Shown here piece by piece: positions 46,809 through 54,900 of a DNA stretch of 64,000 nt (the first letter of the stretch is position 1; each line of letters opens with the position of its first letter). Below the pieces are notes generated by a model. It was not told the origin of the DNA. It searched no databases and saw only the letters and a list, made by a program, of their open reading frames with translations. Where the stretch lies: positions 1 to 64,000 of the forward strand of contig NZ_CAJGZQ010000018.1 of assembly GCF_904846185.1 (NCBI RefSeq), given 5' to 3'. Made by a program: the position numbers and the translations under genes. The stretch is from Psychrobacter immobilis. Its GTDB lineage: Bacteria > Pseudomonadota > Gammaproteobacteria > Pseudomonadales > Moraxellaceae.

Positions 46809-47693
46809 CTATTCATCTTCTGCTAATTGCTGCTCGGCAAAATAGATAAATGCTTGCATATATGAGCGCATATCGCCTGCATCATAGCTGTCGCCGCGCA
46901 TGGTCGTGACATTCACACCGTATTCACTAATCAAGGCATCAATGGCATCGGTCAGCTGAATTTCACCACCGACCGAGGCTTTGGTATTGGCCAGATAGTC
47001 AAAAATGTGATTGCTAAAGACATAACGACCAACGACTGCTAACTTAGAAGGAGCATCGGCTAAGTTAGGCTTTTCTACAAATCCTGCCACTTTAAAGCTG
47101 GCATTTATATTTGCTTTATCATCTTCCCTATTCACTTCACTAAACGCTTCATTCAATTTGGCAATACCATATTTATGCACATCTTCATCAGCAACTTTAT
47201 CGACCAATATCTGTGAATGGTTGTCTTCAGCAAAAGCATCAATCATAAAGGCTAAGTTATCAGCAGCCATATCGCCCGTAAAAGGATCAAGCACAACATC
47301 GGGCAATAATACGGCAAAATCATGCGCACCAATAATGGGGCGAGCCGCGAGTACGGCATGACCCAAACCTAAAGCTTTGCCCTGACGTATCATCGAAACT
47401 GTCACATCTTCTGGTAACCAGTTCAAGCTATCGGCTAGCTCATCTTTACCTTTATGACGCAGTTGATTGTCCAGCTCGGCATTGATATCAAAGTAATTCT
47501 CGATCGCGCTCTTTTGTGCATGACCAACCAAGACAATATGCTTAATACCAGCAGCAATCGCCTCTTCGACGACATAGTGAATAGCAGGACGATTACCAAG
47601 TGGCAATAGCTCTTTTGGCACAGATTTAGACAATGGCAACATACGGGTACCAAAGCCTGCAACGGGAATAACGGCGTGGGTGATTTTTTTCAT
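46809..47693 (-). CDS. galU: UTP-glucose-1-phosphate uridylyltransferase (GalU)
   Basis: Makes UDP-glucose from UTP and glucose 1-phosphate. 294 residues with the nucleotide-binding signature VIPVAGFGTRMLPLSKSVPKELLPLGNRP-type start (AGFGTRMLP and PKELLP), then VEEAI, GLGHAVLAARP, VLLPDVVLDP, GFVEKP and GEIQLTDAI, all typical of GalU. It lies between galE and pgi in the precursor operon. Confidence 0.96.
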   Translation of the reverse strand: MKKITHAVIPVAGFGTRMLPLSKSVPKELLPLGNRPAIHYVVEEAIAAGIKHIVLVGHAQKSAIENYFDINAELDNQLRHKGKDELADSLNWLPEDVTVSMIRQGKALGLGHAVLAARPIIGAHDFAVLLPDVVLDPFTGDMAADNLAFMIDAFAEDNHSQILVDKVADEDVHKYGIAKLNEAFSEVNREDDKANINASFKVAGFVEKPNLADAPSKLAVVGRYVFSNHIFDYLANTKASVGGEIQLTDAIDALISEYGVNVTTMRGDSYDAGDMRSYMQAFIYFAEQQLAEDE

Positions 47694-47746
47694 AATTTCT
47701 AAACTGTATTAAAAGAGAATAAGATAAAGGTTGTATTTTATAAAGT

Positions 47747-48793
47747 CTAAGCTAGATTATAGCCATTCGGATTCATACTTTGCCAACGCCAGCTATCTTG
47801 GCACATCTCAGTAATTGATAATTTTGCTTGCCACTCTAACAGGTTTTTCGCTTTATCAGCACTGGCATAGCAACTAGCAATATCTCCAACTCGGCGATCT
47901 GTAAATTGATACGGAATTGGTTGTCCATAAACTTTAGAAAATGCTGTTACTAACTCTAATACAGAAGTGCCTTTACCTGTTCCTAAATTAATAGGTAAAA
48001 ATCCTACTGAATCTCTTTTTCCTGTATTTATTTGACCTTCTAAATAATTCAGCGCAGCAACGTGACCTTGTGCCAGATCAGTGACATGGATAAAATCACG
48101 CACGCCAGTACCATCAGTAGTTGGATAGTCATTACCAAAAATATTAAGTTTGGCAAGCTTACCAACAGCGACTTGTGAGATATAAGGCATCAAATTATTT
48201 GGAATGTCGTTCGGATCTTCACCAATCTGCCCTGATGGATGCGCCCCTACTGGATTAAAGTATCTCAAAGGGATGAGATTCCAGCTTTCATCCGATACAG
48301 CAAGATCTTCTAATATGTGCTCAACTACCAGCTTGCTCTGACCATAGGGATTGGTACAAGAGCGCGGTGAATTCTCGTCAATAGGCAGCGATTCGGGATC
48401 ACCATAAACCGTTGCTGATGATGAAAAAACGAGGTTTTTGACATCATACTCAGCCATCACTTCTAGCAAGGTAATGGTACCACTGACGTTGTTATTGTAG
48501 TACAGCAATGGCTTGGCAACAGATTCTCCAACCGCTTTAAGACCTGCAAAGTGAATCACGCCGAAGAAATGATGAGATAAAAATACTTGTCTAAGTGACT
48601 CAGCATCGCGAATATCGCCTTCGATAAACTCAATAGGCCGACCAATGAGAGCCGAGACACGATTGATAGCTTCACGACTACTATTAGATAAGTTGTCGTA
48701 TACGACAATATCATAGCCTGCTTCATGCAAGGCGATACAGGTGTGTGTACCAATATAACCCGCACCACCCGTGACCAATATTTTATTTTTCAT
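47747..48793 (-). CDS. galE: UDP-glucose 4-epimerase (GalE), copy 1
   Basis: NAD-dependent epimerase of UDP-glucose and UDP-galactose (or the HexNAc forms). 348 residues: Rossmann loop GGAGYIGTH, catalytic SSSATVYG and the YxxxK motif in YGQSK, plus RYFNPVGAH. It is first in the galE-galU-pgi-ugd-like series. A second copy at 61849-62904 differs at about 19 positions by my count and in the last few residues, and is oriented the same way, so the two form a direct repeat around the variable polysaccharide genes. Confidence 0.95.
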   Translation of the reverse strand: MKNKILVTGGAGYIGTHTCIALHEAGYDIVVYDNLSNSSREAINRVSALIGRPIEFIEGDIRDAESLRQVFLSHHFFGVIHFAGLKAVGESVAKPLLYYNNNVSGTITLLEVMAEYDVKNLVFSSSATVYGDPESLPIDENSPRSCTNPYGQSKLVVEHILEDLAVSDESWNLIPLRYFNPVGAHPSGQIGEDPNDIPNNLMPYISQVAVGKLAKLNIFGNDYPTTDGTGVRDFIHVTDLAQGHVAALNYLEGQINTGKRDSVGFLPINLGTGKGTSVLELVTAFSKVYGQPIPYQFTDRRVGDIASCYASADKAKNLLEWQAKLSITEMCQDSWRWQSMNPNGYNLA

Positions 48794-48804
48794 AATATCG
48801 ACCC

Positions 48805-48835
48805 ATTATTTTCCGAAGTTATTATTTTCCGAAGT
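48805..48835. repeat. Tandem repeat of ATTATTTTCCGAAGT between divergent glycan operons
   Basis: Two perfect 15-base copies (48805-48819 and 48821-48835) separated by one base. They lie in the 161-base region between galE copy 1 and the KpsC-like gene, where promoters of both directions must be. Confidence 0.75.
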
Positions 48836-48954
48836 AAGTATTCGTTTTTACTCGTAAATGCAACTATACTGGGAACGATAAAACATTGCCAACGTAAATG
48901 CCCCAATCATGCCTATCTGCTCTTCAACTATCAATCTAAGCCAACCATCATATT

Positions 48955-49938
48955 ATGAAATTTAATGCTTACATCCGACCGCTATTATCAGGTTATTATA
49001 AACATAATCGTCAGCCAAAACAGCGTTTAGCGTTAGTCGTTGGTATGCTGCCATGGCAAGATTTGGTTGGTGATTGGGTATTGGAGTCGTCGTATATTCA
49101 AATACAACGGCATTTTGATAAGCGCTACTTCGCTATATGGTTAAAGCCATTTATCAAGCGTGTAAACCCTGTTATCTATATTTGGGGTTATAAAGCGCCT
49201 GATTATTTTATTGACTATATACGTGAGCAAGAGTTAGATATCTTCTTCTTAGAAGATGGTTTTATTCGTTCTGGCCCTGATGATGAAAGTGGTGCGCCGC
49301 CATTATCTGTCGTGATGGACAGTCAAGCACCCTACTTCGATACCACTCGCCCAAACGATTTGACCGATTTAATTGCCAACTTTGACTTTGAACAGGATGG
49401 TTATGATGCGGCACTAGCGCAAGAAATGCTGGACTATTACGTTTCTCATCGCGTCAGTAAATATAATCATCAGCCTTATGTCGATATTGCACCAATATAT
49501 GGCGTTAAAGATAAAAAACGTATTTTGGTTTTAGGCCAAGTGCCACATGATGACTCACTAAAATACGGTGGCGGTATTGGCATTACGCTACTCGACGTGG
49601 TTAATCGAGCTATTGCAGAAAACCCTGATGCACAAATTATTGTCAAACCACATCCAATGACATTAGATGACCGCTCTATTGTCAGTGCCCTCACTGAGCT
49701 AGATTGCCTCATACTGACTCAATCTATTCACCTAGTTGATGCGTTAGAGACAGTCGATCATGTATATACGATTACGTCATTGGGTGGATTTGAGGCACTG
49801 CTAAGAGAAAAAAAGGTCACCGTATTAGGTCAACCTTTTTATAACGACTTATGCACTGATCATATAAAATCAAACACACCATTACTTTCTCAGCTATTTT
49901 ATATCTGCTATTATGCCTATATTCTTAATTACCACTAA
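48955..49938 (+). CDS. KpsC/LipA-type capsule polysaccharide protein, single domain, probable C-terminal frameshift
   Basis: A 327-residue protein of the capsule polysaccharide biosynthesis (KpsC/KpsS) fold, whose members include beta-Kdo transferases that build the lipid-linked terminus of group 2 capsules. Motifs: FFLEDGFIRS (98-106), VLGQVPHDDS (192-201), KPHP (231-234) and TSLGGFEALLREKKVTVLGQPFY (around 274-297). KpsC proper has two such domains; this has one. After QLFYICYYAY the frame ends with ILNYH, while the +1 frame stays open for 25 codons and ends in a TGA that overlaps the next gene's ATG. This suggests a recent frameshift near 49914-49925. Confidence 0.78.
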   Translation: MKFNAYIRPLLSGYYKHNRQPKQRLALVVGMLPWQDLVGDWVLESSYIQIQRHFDKRYFAIWLKPFIKRVNPVIYIWGYKAPDYFIDYIREQELDIFFLEDGFIRSGPDDESGAPPLSVVMDSQAPYFDTTRPNDLTDLIANFDFEQDGYDAALAQEMLDYYVSHRVSKYNHQPYVDIAPIYGVKDKKRILVLGQVPHDDSLKYGGGIGITLLDVVNRAIAENPDAQIIVKPHPMTLDDRSIVSALTELDCLILTQSIHLVDALETVDHVYTITSLGGFEALLREKKVTVLGQPFYNDLCTDHIKSNTPLLSQLFYICYYAYILNYH

Positions 49939-49986
49939 AATAGCCAAACTCTCTTATCTAATTAATTCATACCAAAAGGTCAGTCA

Positions 49987-51246
49987 ATGAATTCTAAAAA
50001 AATCGCCATCATAGGCTTAGGTTACGTAGGTCTACCACTAGCTTGTGCGTTTGCAAAACAATATGATGTTATAGGCTTTGATATAAATAAAACACGTATT
50101 AATGAATTATCTAATAATATTGATAAAACTAGAGAAGTGACTAGCGAATACCTCCAAAATACTTCTCGCCTTACTTTTACTTCTGACACTAATGACCTAA
50201 CCGCAGCGAACGTATTTATTATTACTGTACCAACACCAATTGATGATAATAACTTACCAGATTTGTCCCCATTGGTTAAAGCTTCGCAGATGCTAAGTAA
50301 AGTTATTAAGCTAGATGATATTGTTATATATGAGTCGACAGTATATCCAGGTGCTACAGAAGAGGTATGCATTCCTGAATTAGAGAAATCTGGTTTAATG
50401 TTGAATGACGACTTCGGCGTAGGATATTCTCCAGAGCGTATCAATCCAGGCGACAAACTGCGCACAGTAGAGAATATATTGAAGGTCACTTCAGGTTCAA
50501 ACTCTTACTATACAGATATAGTAGATGAATTATATAGTTCGGTAATTACCGCTGGCACATTTAAAGCTTCTTCTATCAAGGTAGCTGAAGCATCTAAAGT
50601 TATCGAGAATACCCAACGTGACGTCAATATTGCTTTGATAAATGAGTTGGCTCTTATCTTCAACGAGGTTGGCATTGATACTCATGAAGTCATAGAGGCA
50701 GCTGCAACTAAATGGAACTTCATTAAGCTTATGCCTGGCTTAGTAGGTGGGCATTGTATTGGCGTAGATCCTTACTATTTGGCGCACAAAGCATCATCTT
50801 TAGGATTAAATCCCAACTTGATTTTAACTTCTCGTGCAATAAATAACTCTATGAGTAAGTTTGTTGCTGAACAAACCATCAAAAAGCTTATCTCGTATGG
50901 GAAAAATATTAAAGATGCCCGTATTTTACTGTTAGGAGTTACCTTTAAAGAAAACTGTCCTGATGTGAGAAATACAAAGGTAACAGATATTGGTATTGAG
51001 CTTGAGAAATATGGTGTAAGAATGACTTATTCCGATCCTTGGGTTGCTGAAGAAGATTGGGATCATTTAAATGTTGATCATGTAGATTATAAAGATATTA
51101 AGGAAAATAGCTTCGATGCCGTTATCGTAGCAGTTAACCACTCAGAATTTGTTGGTGAAGACGACAAAATCGATAGCTTCTGTACTCAGCCTAAAGTAGT
51201 CATCGACGTCAAAGGCGCATTAGTGAACCCAGACTGGCGTTTATAA
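49987..51246 (+). CDS. UDP-N-acetylhexosamine 6-dehydrogenase (TviB/WbpO type)
   Basis: Oxidises a UDP-HexNAc to the uronic acid (UDP-GlcNAcA or UDP-GalNAcA) using two NAD. 419 residues with the Rossmann start GLGYVGLP (10-17), VPTPIDDNNLPDLSPL, the catalytic-helix motif KVAEASKVIENTQRDVNIAL and the active-site cysteine 257 in GGHCIGVDPYYL. This form of motif is typical of TviB/WbpO/WecC rather than UDP-glucose dehydrogenase. AAAAGGTCAGTCA gives the ribosome-binding site. It is intact, in contrast to the degenerate ugd-like gene at 43685. Codon use is more AT-rich than in the flanking core genes. Confidence 0.9.
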   Translation: MNSKKIAIIGLGYVGLPLACAFAKQYDVIGFDINKTRINELSNNIDKTREVTSEYLQNTSRLTFTSDTNDLTAANVFIITVPTPIDDNNLPDLSPLVKASQMLSKVIKLDDIVIYESTVYPGATEEVCIPELEKSGLMLNDDFGVGYSPERINPGDKLRTVENILKVTSGSNSYYTDIVDELYSSVITAGTFKASSIKVAEASKVIENTQRDVNIALINELALIFNEVGIDTHEVIEAAATKWNFIKLMPGLVGGHCIGVDPYYLAHKASSLGLNPNLILTSRAINNSMSKFVAEQTIKKLISYGKNIKDARILLLGVTFKENCPDVRNTKVTDIGIELEKYGVRMTYSDPWVAEEDWDHLNVDHVDYKDIKENSFDAVIVAVNHSEFVGEDDKIDSFCTQPKVVIDVKGALVNPDWRL

Positions 51247-51249
51247 TAC

Positions 51250-52341
51250 ATGACTGAAATTTTGAAAGAGTTTGAACACTATATTCAAACTCAGCAATAT
51301 GATAACGCAGACTCTTTAATTGAGAGTCTGCTACAGAATAGTGTTATTGCTAATTTGGAAAGAAGAGAGGCACTTACGTTTTTATATAGAATAGGCTATG
51401 TCTATCCTGAAACAACTTTAAAACTATGCGACCAAAGAAATGATATTCCCAGACCATTCAAAGATACTTTAAGAATGGCTTTAGGCGATACTCCTTCCCT
51501 ACGTCTTTATAGCCACGCAGATACTCTTGTCTCCATAAAAACTGCTTTAATGAGGCATAAGCCATGGCTGGCAAAAATATTTGTTTATAGATTTTATCGT
51601 CAATACGGGCTACAGCCTATCAATTTAGTTAAAGACAATAAACTTACTATCGGTAATAATCATAAAAAACTAAAAAAAATTAAAAATACTCAGACAGTTA
51701 GTATTATCGTTACTACTTACAACTCTGCAAAATTTGTAGAAAACTGTATAGACTCTCTACTAAATCAGACGGTTAATAATATTGAAATTATCGTTGTAGA
51801 TGATGCTAGCACTGATAATACTGTAGAAATACTTAAAAAGCATTCATCTATAAAAGTCATTGAATTGAATGAAAATCGTGGTACATATTATGCTAGAAAT
51901 ATCGGTATACAATACTCATCTGGCGAGTTTATAACGTTTCAAGATTCAGATGATTGGTCACATCCAGAACGCATAGCCCGGCAACTATTACAACTAAATA
52001 ATAATCCTAATACTGTAGCTAACTTTTCTAACTTTTTTAGAGTAGATGAAAAAACAGGTCTACCGAGCTGTCGACAAAACTATCCACTTTTGAGGCTTAA
52101 TATCTCTTCAATGATGATTCGTAAAGAAATACTAGAAGGTGTTGGTGGGTTTGATGACAAGCATAGAGTAGAGTCGGATAAGAGATTGCTCAATAAGATT
52201 CTCTCAAATTATGGAGAAAATGCTGTTAGCTATATTAAACTTCCTTTGGCAATTGGTTTATTACGAAAAAACTCCTTAACAACTTCTAAAGATTCAGGGT
52301 TCGATAAGTATGGTAACTCCTCTATCAGAAAATTATTATGA
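51250..52341 (+). CDS. GT2-family glycosyltransferase
   Basis: A 363-residue protein. The first about 145 residues are helical with no recognised domain. A GT-A fold of family GT2 then begins with VSIIVTTYNSAKFVENCIDSLL, VVDDASTDNT (around 182) and the metal-binding FQDSDDW (around 230-236). The C-terminal part resembles the glycosyltransferase at 56727. The donor may be one of the UDP sugars made by the nearby epimerase or dehydrogenase. It starts three bases after the dehydrogenase stop. Its TGA overlaps the ATG of a 28-codon frame. Confidence 0.82.
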   Translation: MTEILKEFEHYIQTQQYDNADSLIESLLQNSVIANLERREALTFLYRIGYVYPETTLKLCDQRNDIPRPFKDTLRMALGDTPSLRLYSHADTLVSIKTALMRHKPWLAKIFVYRFYRQYGLQPINLVKDNKLTIGNNHKKLKKIKNTQTVSIIVTTYNSAKFVENCIDSLLNQTVNNIEIIVVDDASTDNTVEILKKHSSIKVIELNENRGTYYARNIGIQYSSGEFITFQDSDDWSHPERIARQLLQLNNNPNTVANFSNFFRVDEKTGLPSCRQNYPLLRLNISSMMIRKEILEGVGGFDDKHRVESDKRLLNKILSNYGENAVSYIKLPLAIGLLRKNSLTTSKDSGFDKYGNSSIRKLL

Positions 52342-52424
52342 TTATGACCATAAACGATGAGGAATATAAAGAACTCAATAATCAATTACTACAATTAGAA
52401 AAGAGTAAGATATGTTTTAAATAG
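52338..52424 (+). pseudogene. 28-codon frame overlapping the GT2 stop, possible gene remnant
   Basis: An ATG overlaps the preceding TGA (ATGA), the arrangement expected for a coupled downstream gene. The frame encodes only MIMTINDEEYKELNNQLLQL plus eight residues, then a TAG. The sequence looks like the start of a coiled-coil protein. It may be the remains of a deleted or truncated gene, or a small peptide; I cannot tell which. Confidence 0.35.
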
Positions 52425-52473
52425 AAAACTATATAGTTTACATTCATTAATATTTATAATCTAGAGTATGTAT

Positions 52474-53694
52474 ATGAAAAGACAGATTAGACTAAGAGAG
52501 TTCGAGGCAAGTCAAACTATTTATAGGAGTCCTTCATTAAGATATGCTAGTAATGCACGAGGGCTAACTAATGATATATCATATACAGCTAAAACTGACG
52601 AAAATGGTTATATAGTATCAGGAAGATATTTCGATTGTTCAAAGAAAATTTGCGTTATCGGAGCGTCATTGATCGAAAATATATTTGTTAAGGAAAGCGT
52701 AAGATGGAATACTTTGGTAGAAAAGCTATTCTTAGAAAATGGCGATGCATATAAGTTTTACAATGCTGGTTACTCAGGATCAACTTCGTTAAATATATTA
52801 AACACCTTATTAAACAAAGTTTATAACGATAATTTTGACTTAATAATATATTTCATCTCATCTAATGATTGGTCAGCAACTTCATATGATAGTAGTTATT
52901 GGAATTTGACGAAAAATCATTCAAACCTATTTCTCTCTGAATACATAGAAGAAGATAGAAACTACAAAAATATATCAGAGAGTCATTTTGATTCATTGAT
53001 TAAATCAATATATTGTACTGCTTCATGTTTTAATCAAAATTTCTGGTTAGCAACTTACCCAAACCTATGCGACAATAGAGCACTCGTTTTCCTGAATAAC
53101 AAGTTGCGTAAAATCTGTAAAGAAAATAATTTTAAGCTACTAGATATAGATTACATAATGCAAAGTAATGAACTTAGCTTCGATGAAAATTTTTACGACA
53201 GACTGCATTTTAATGAAAAAGGTTCAGCTGCCTTTTCCAAGTCACTCTATAACTTTGTTAAATTCAATTGTTTAACAAAAGAAAACACATCAATATTAAC
53301 GACAAAAAAAATATTAAGTAAACAAATTAAAGCTATCAAAAATAATAAATTAAGTTTTAATGATGCCTTTTATACCAATAAAACATTTCAAGAAATTTCT
53401 TTCAATTTGATTATTAATATTGAGGATAAAATATCTAAATCAGAAAATGATCTTATAGTAAGAATAATATTTGAGGAAAATCCAGATAATAAATTCCTAG
53501 CTTGTAGGGGTTTAAAGCATACAGATAAACTTGGATGGCATTTTTATTTAGATGTGCCAAACAACAAGAAGACTGAAACTAGTTATGCTTTCATGTCTAA
53601 TTTTTCAGGAACTGTCTTCTTAGAGATTGAATGTTTAAATGAAGACTCTCAATTAACTATTAATTCAATTGAAATTGAAATTCTAAAGAATTAA
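52474..53694 (+). CDS. SGNH/GDSL-family hydrolase with C-terminal beta domain
   Basis: About 406 residues. The N-terminal 250 residues have the SGNH blocks: nucleophile Ser65 in VIGASLIEN, Gly in NAGYSGSTS, Asn131 in SSNDW and the Asp242-x-x-His245 pair in YDRLHFNEKGS. Such enzymes add or remove O-acetyl or other acyl groups on glycans. No signal peptide or membrane segment is seen, so it probably acts in the cytoplasm on precursors or is exported by an unknown route. The last about 120 residues form a strand-rich domain I do not recognise. ATG at 52474 fits a GAG at about 8 bases; 52468 is an alternative. Strongly AT-rich. Confidence 0.75.
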   Translation: MKRQIRLREFEASQTIYRSPSLRYASNARGLTNDISYTAKTDENGYIVSGRYFDCSKKICVIGASLIENIFVKESVRWNTLVEKLFLENGDAYKFYNAGYSGSTSLNILNTLLNKVYNDNFDLIIYFISSNDWSATSYDSSYWNLTKNHSNLFLSEYIEEDRNYKNISESHFDSLIKSIYCTASCFNQNFWLATYPNLCDNRALVFLNNKLRKICKENNFKLLDIDYIMQSNELSFDENFYDRLHFNEKGSAAFSKSLYNFVKFNCLTKENTSILTTKKILSKQIKAIKNNKLSFNDAFYTNKTFQEISFNLIINIEDKISKSENDLIVRIIFEENPDNKFLACRGLKHTDKLGWHFYLDVPNNKKTETSYAFMSNFSGTVFLEIECLNEDSQLTINSIEIEILKN

Positions 53695-53755
53695 TAGTTA
53701 AACATAAGATAGTAATTATGATATATATATCCTTGTTAGTAGCATAAATTACAAA

Positions 53756-54592
53756 TCAATTATTAAAAAGCTTCGGGAGGTAGTCTCTTATTACTTCTTT
53801 AGATAAAGAAACAGGTTCAGGTCCATGACCTTTATCATGACTATATAATATGCTATGTAAGTTTTTATTTGATCCACCTTCAATTGGTAAATTGAAGTGA
53901 TTACAGAACGGAATATAATGTTTTTCATAATGCATTTTATCAATTATATTTTGAATAACTACTCCATTAGTTACTTTACCTTTTTCATAAGAATTTTCTA
54001 GAGCTTGAATAGCTGACCATTGTTCAGGAAAAGATAATGATAGTGTATCTGCTTCAGAAGTCGAATCGAAAACTTTTCTAAAGGCTTCTATATGACCTGA
54101 ATAGTACTTAATTATCTCCGTTTGTCCATTAATACAAACAAAATTTGCACCATCAATCTTTGAAGCCAATAATATGCTAGCATAGCCCCCCGCCGAACTA
54201 TTCCAAAAAACAATCCTGTTAGATGGGATTTTTAGTAGTAGAGCTACCTTAACTACTACATTAGCTACAAAAGAAGTTATATCCAAATCTTTCGTACCTG
54301 CAAACCAACCTATTGGTAAATTTTCGTCTAAATATAAAGCGGGATCAGATATAGACAAAACGTTGCTGTTAAAAACAGTATGCCAGTTCCAACGCGCGAA
54401 AGCAGGTATCTGATTTTTTTTCCTATCAACTGCACCATTAGGCATAACAATTAGATAATTATTTTTCATAGTTATGTTGAGACGACACTCTAATCGTAGA
54501 CGGCCTTCAAGTACACAAAAATCAGATACTAACTCTTCACTTAAAGTTATATCTTCAATGTTTCTAAATTCTGAATGAGGAAACTGGGTCAT
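53756..54592 (-). CDS. Alpha/beta-hydrolase-like protein of the acyl cassette
   Basis: A 278-residue protein with a nucleophile-elbow segment FWNSSAGGYASILLA (Ser133 as likely nucleophile, in N-x-S-x-G) in the middle and a late SHDKGHGPEP segment that could supply the histidine. There is no signal peptide. The fold assignment rests on these features only. It is the last gene of a minus-strand series, about 65 bases after an acyl carrier protein gene and an AMP-forming ligase. A role as thioesterase or acyltransferase using the ACP-bound group is therefore plausible, but this is inference. Confidence 0.6.
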   Translation of the reverse strand: MTQFPHSEFRNIEDITLSEELVSDFCVLEGRLRLECRLNITMKNNYLIVMPNGAVDRKKNQIPAFARWNWHTVFNSNVLSISDPALYLDENLPIGWFAGTKDLDITSFVANVVVKVALLLKIPSNRIVFWNSSAGGYASILLASKIDGANFVCINGQTEIIKYYSGHIEAFRKVFDSTSEADTLSLSFPEQWSAIQALENSYEKGKVTNGVVIQNIIDKMHYEKHYIPFCNHFNLPIEGGSNKNLHSILYSHDKGHGPEPVSLSKEVIRDYLPKLFNN

Positions 54593-54657
54593 TGTATTAA
54601 CTTATTAATTTATGAATGTTATGTATATATGCATAACTTTATATAAACTGTAAACTA

Positions 54658-54897
54658 TCAATTTAACTGTTTATAAATAAACTCTACTAGTTCTGCTACA
54701 TTTTCAAATTCCACATCCTCAAGATCTAGCTCTGCATTAAGAGAGTCTTCAATATTAGAGAGTAAAATAATATGTGATAACGAATCCCAACCAGGAATAT
54801 CTATTGCTACTGTATCACCTGATATTTCATTCGACTTTGTCATAAAAGTATCTTCAATAGCTGTACTGACTATCTGCATTATTTGTTCTTTGTCCAT
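54658..54897 (-). CDS. Acyl carrier protein, cassette-specific
   Basis: A 79-residue acyl/peptidyl carrier protein. The phosphopantetheine attachment serine lies in PGWDSLSHI (about residue 38). The rest is a four-helix, acidic protein typical of ACPs, with MDKEQIMQIVSTAIEDTF as helix 1. It differs from housekeeping AcpP (whose motif is DSLDTVELV) and sits three bases downstream of an AMP-forming ligase, its likely loading enzyme. AAGGTG precedes the ATG. Confidence 0.9.
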   Translation of the reverse strand: MDKEQIMQIVSTAIEDTFMTKSNEISGDTVAIDIPGWDSLSHIILLSNIEDSLNAELDLEDVEFENVAELVEFIYKQLN

Positions 54898-54900
54898 TAC

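Noticed and set aside
50022..50489. 155-codon frame antisense to the UDP-HexNAc dehydrogenase
   Set aside because: Shadow of a conserved gene on the other strand.
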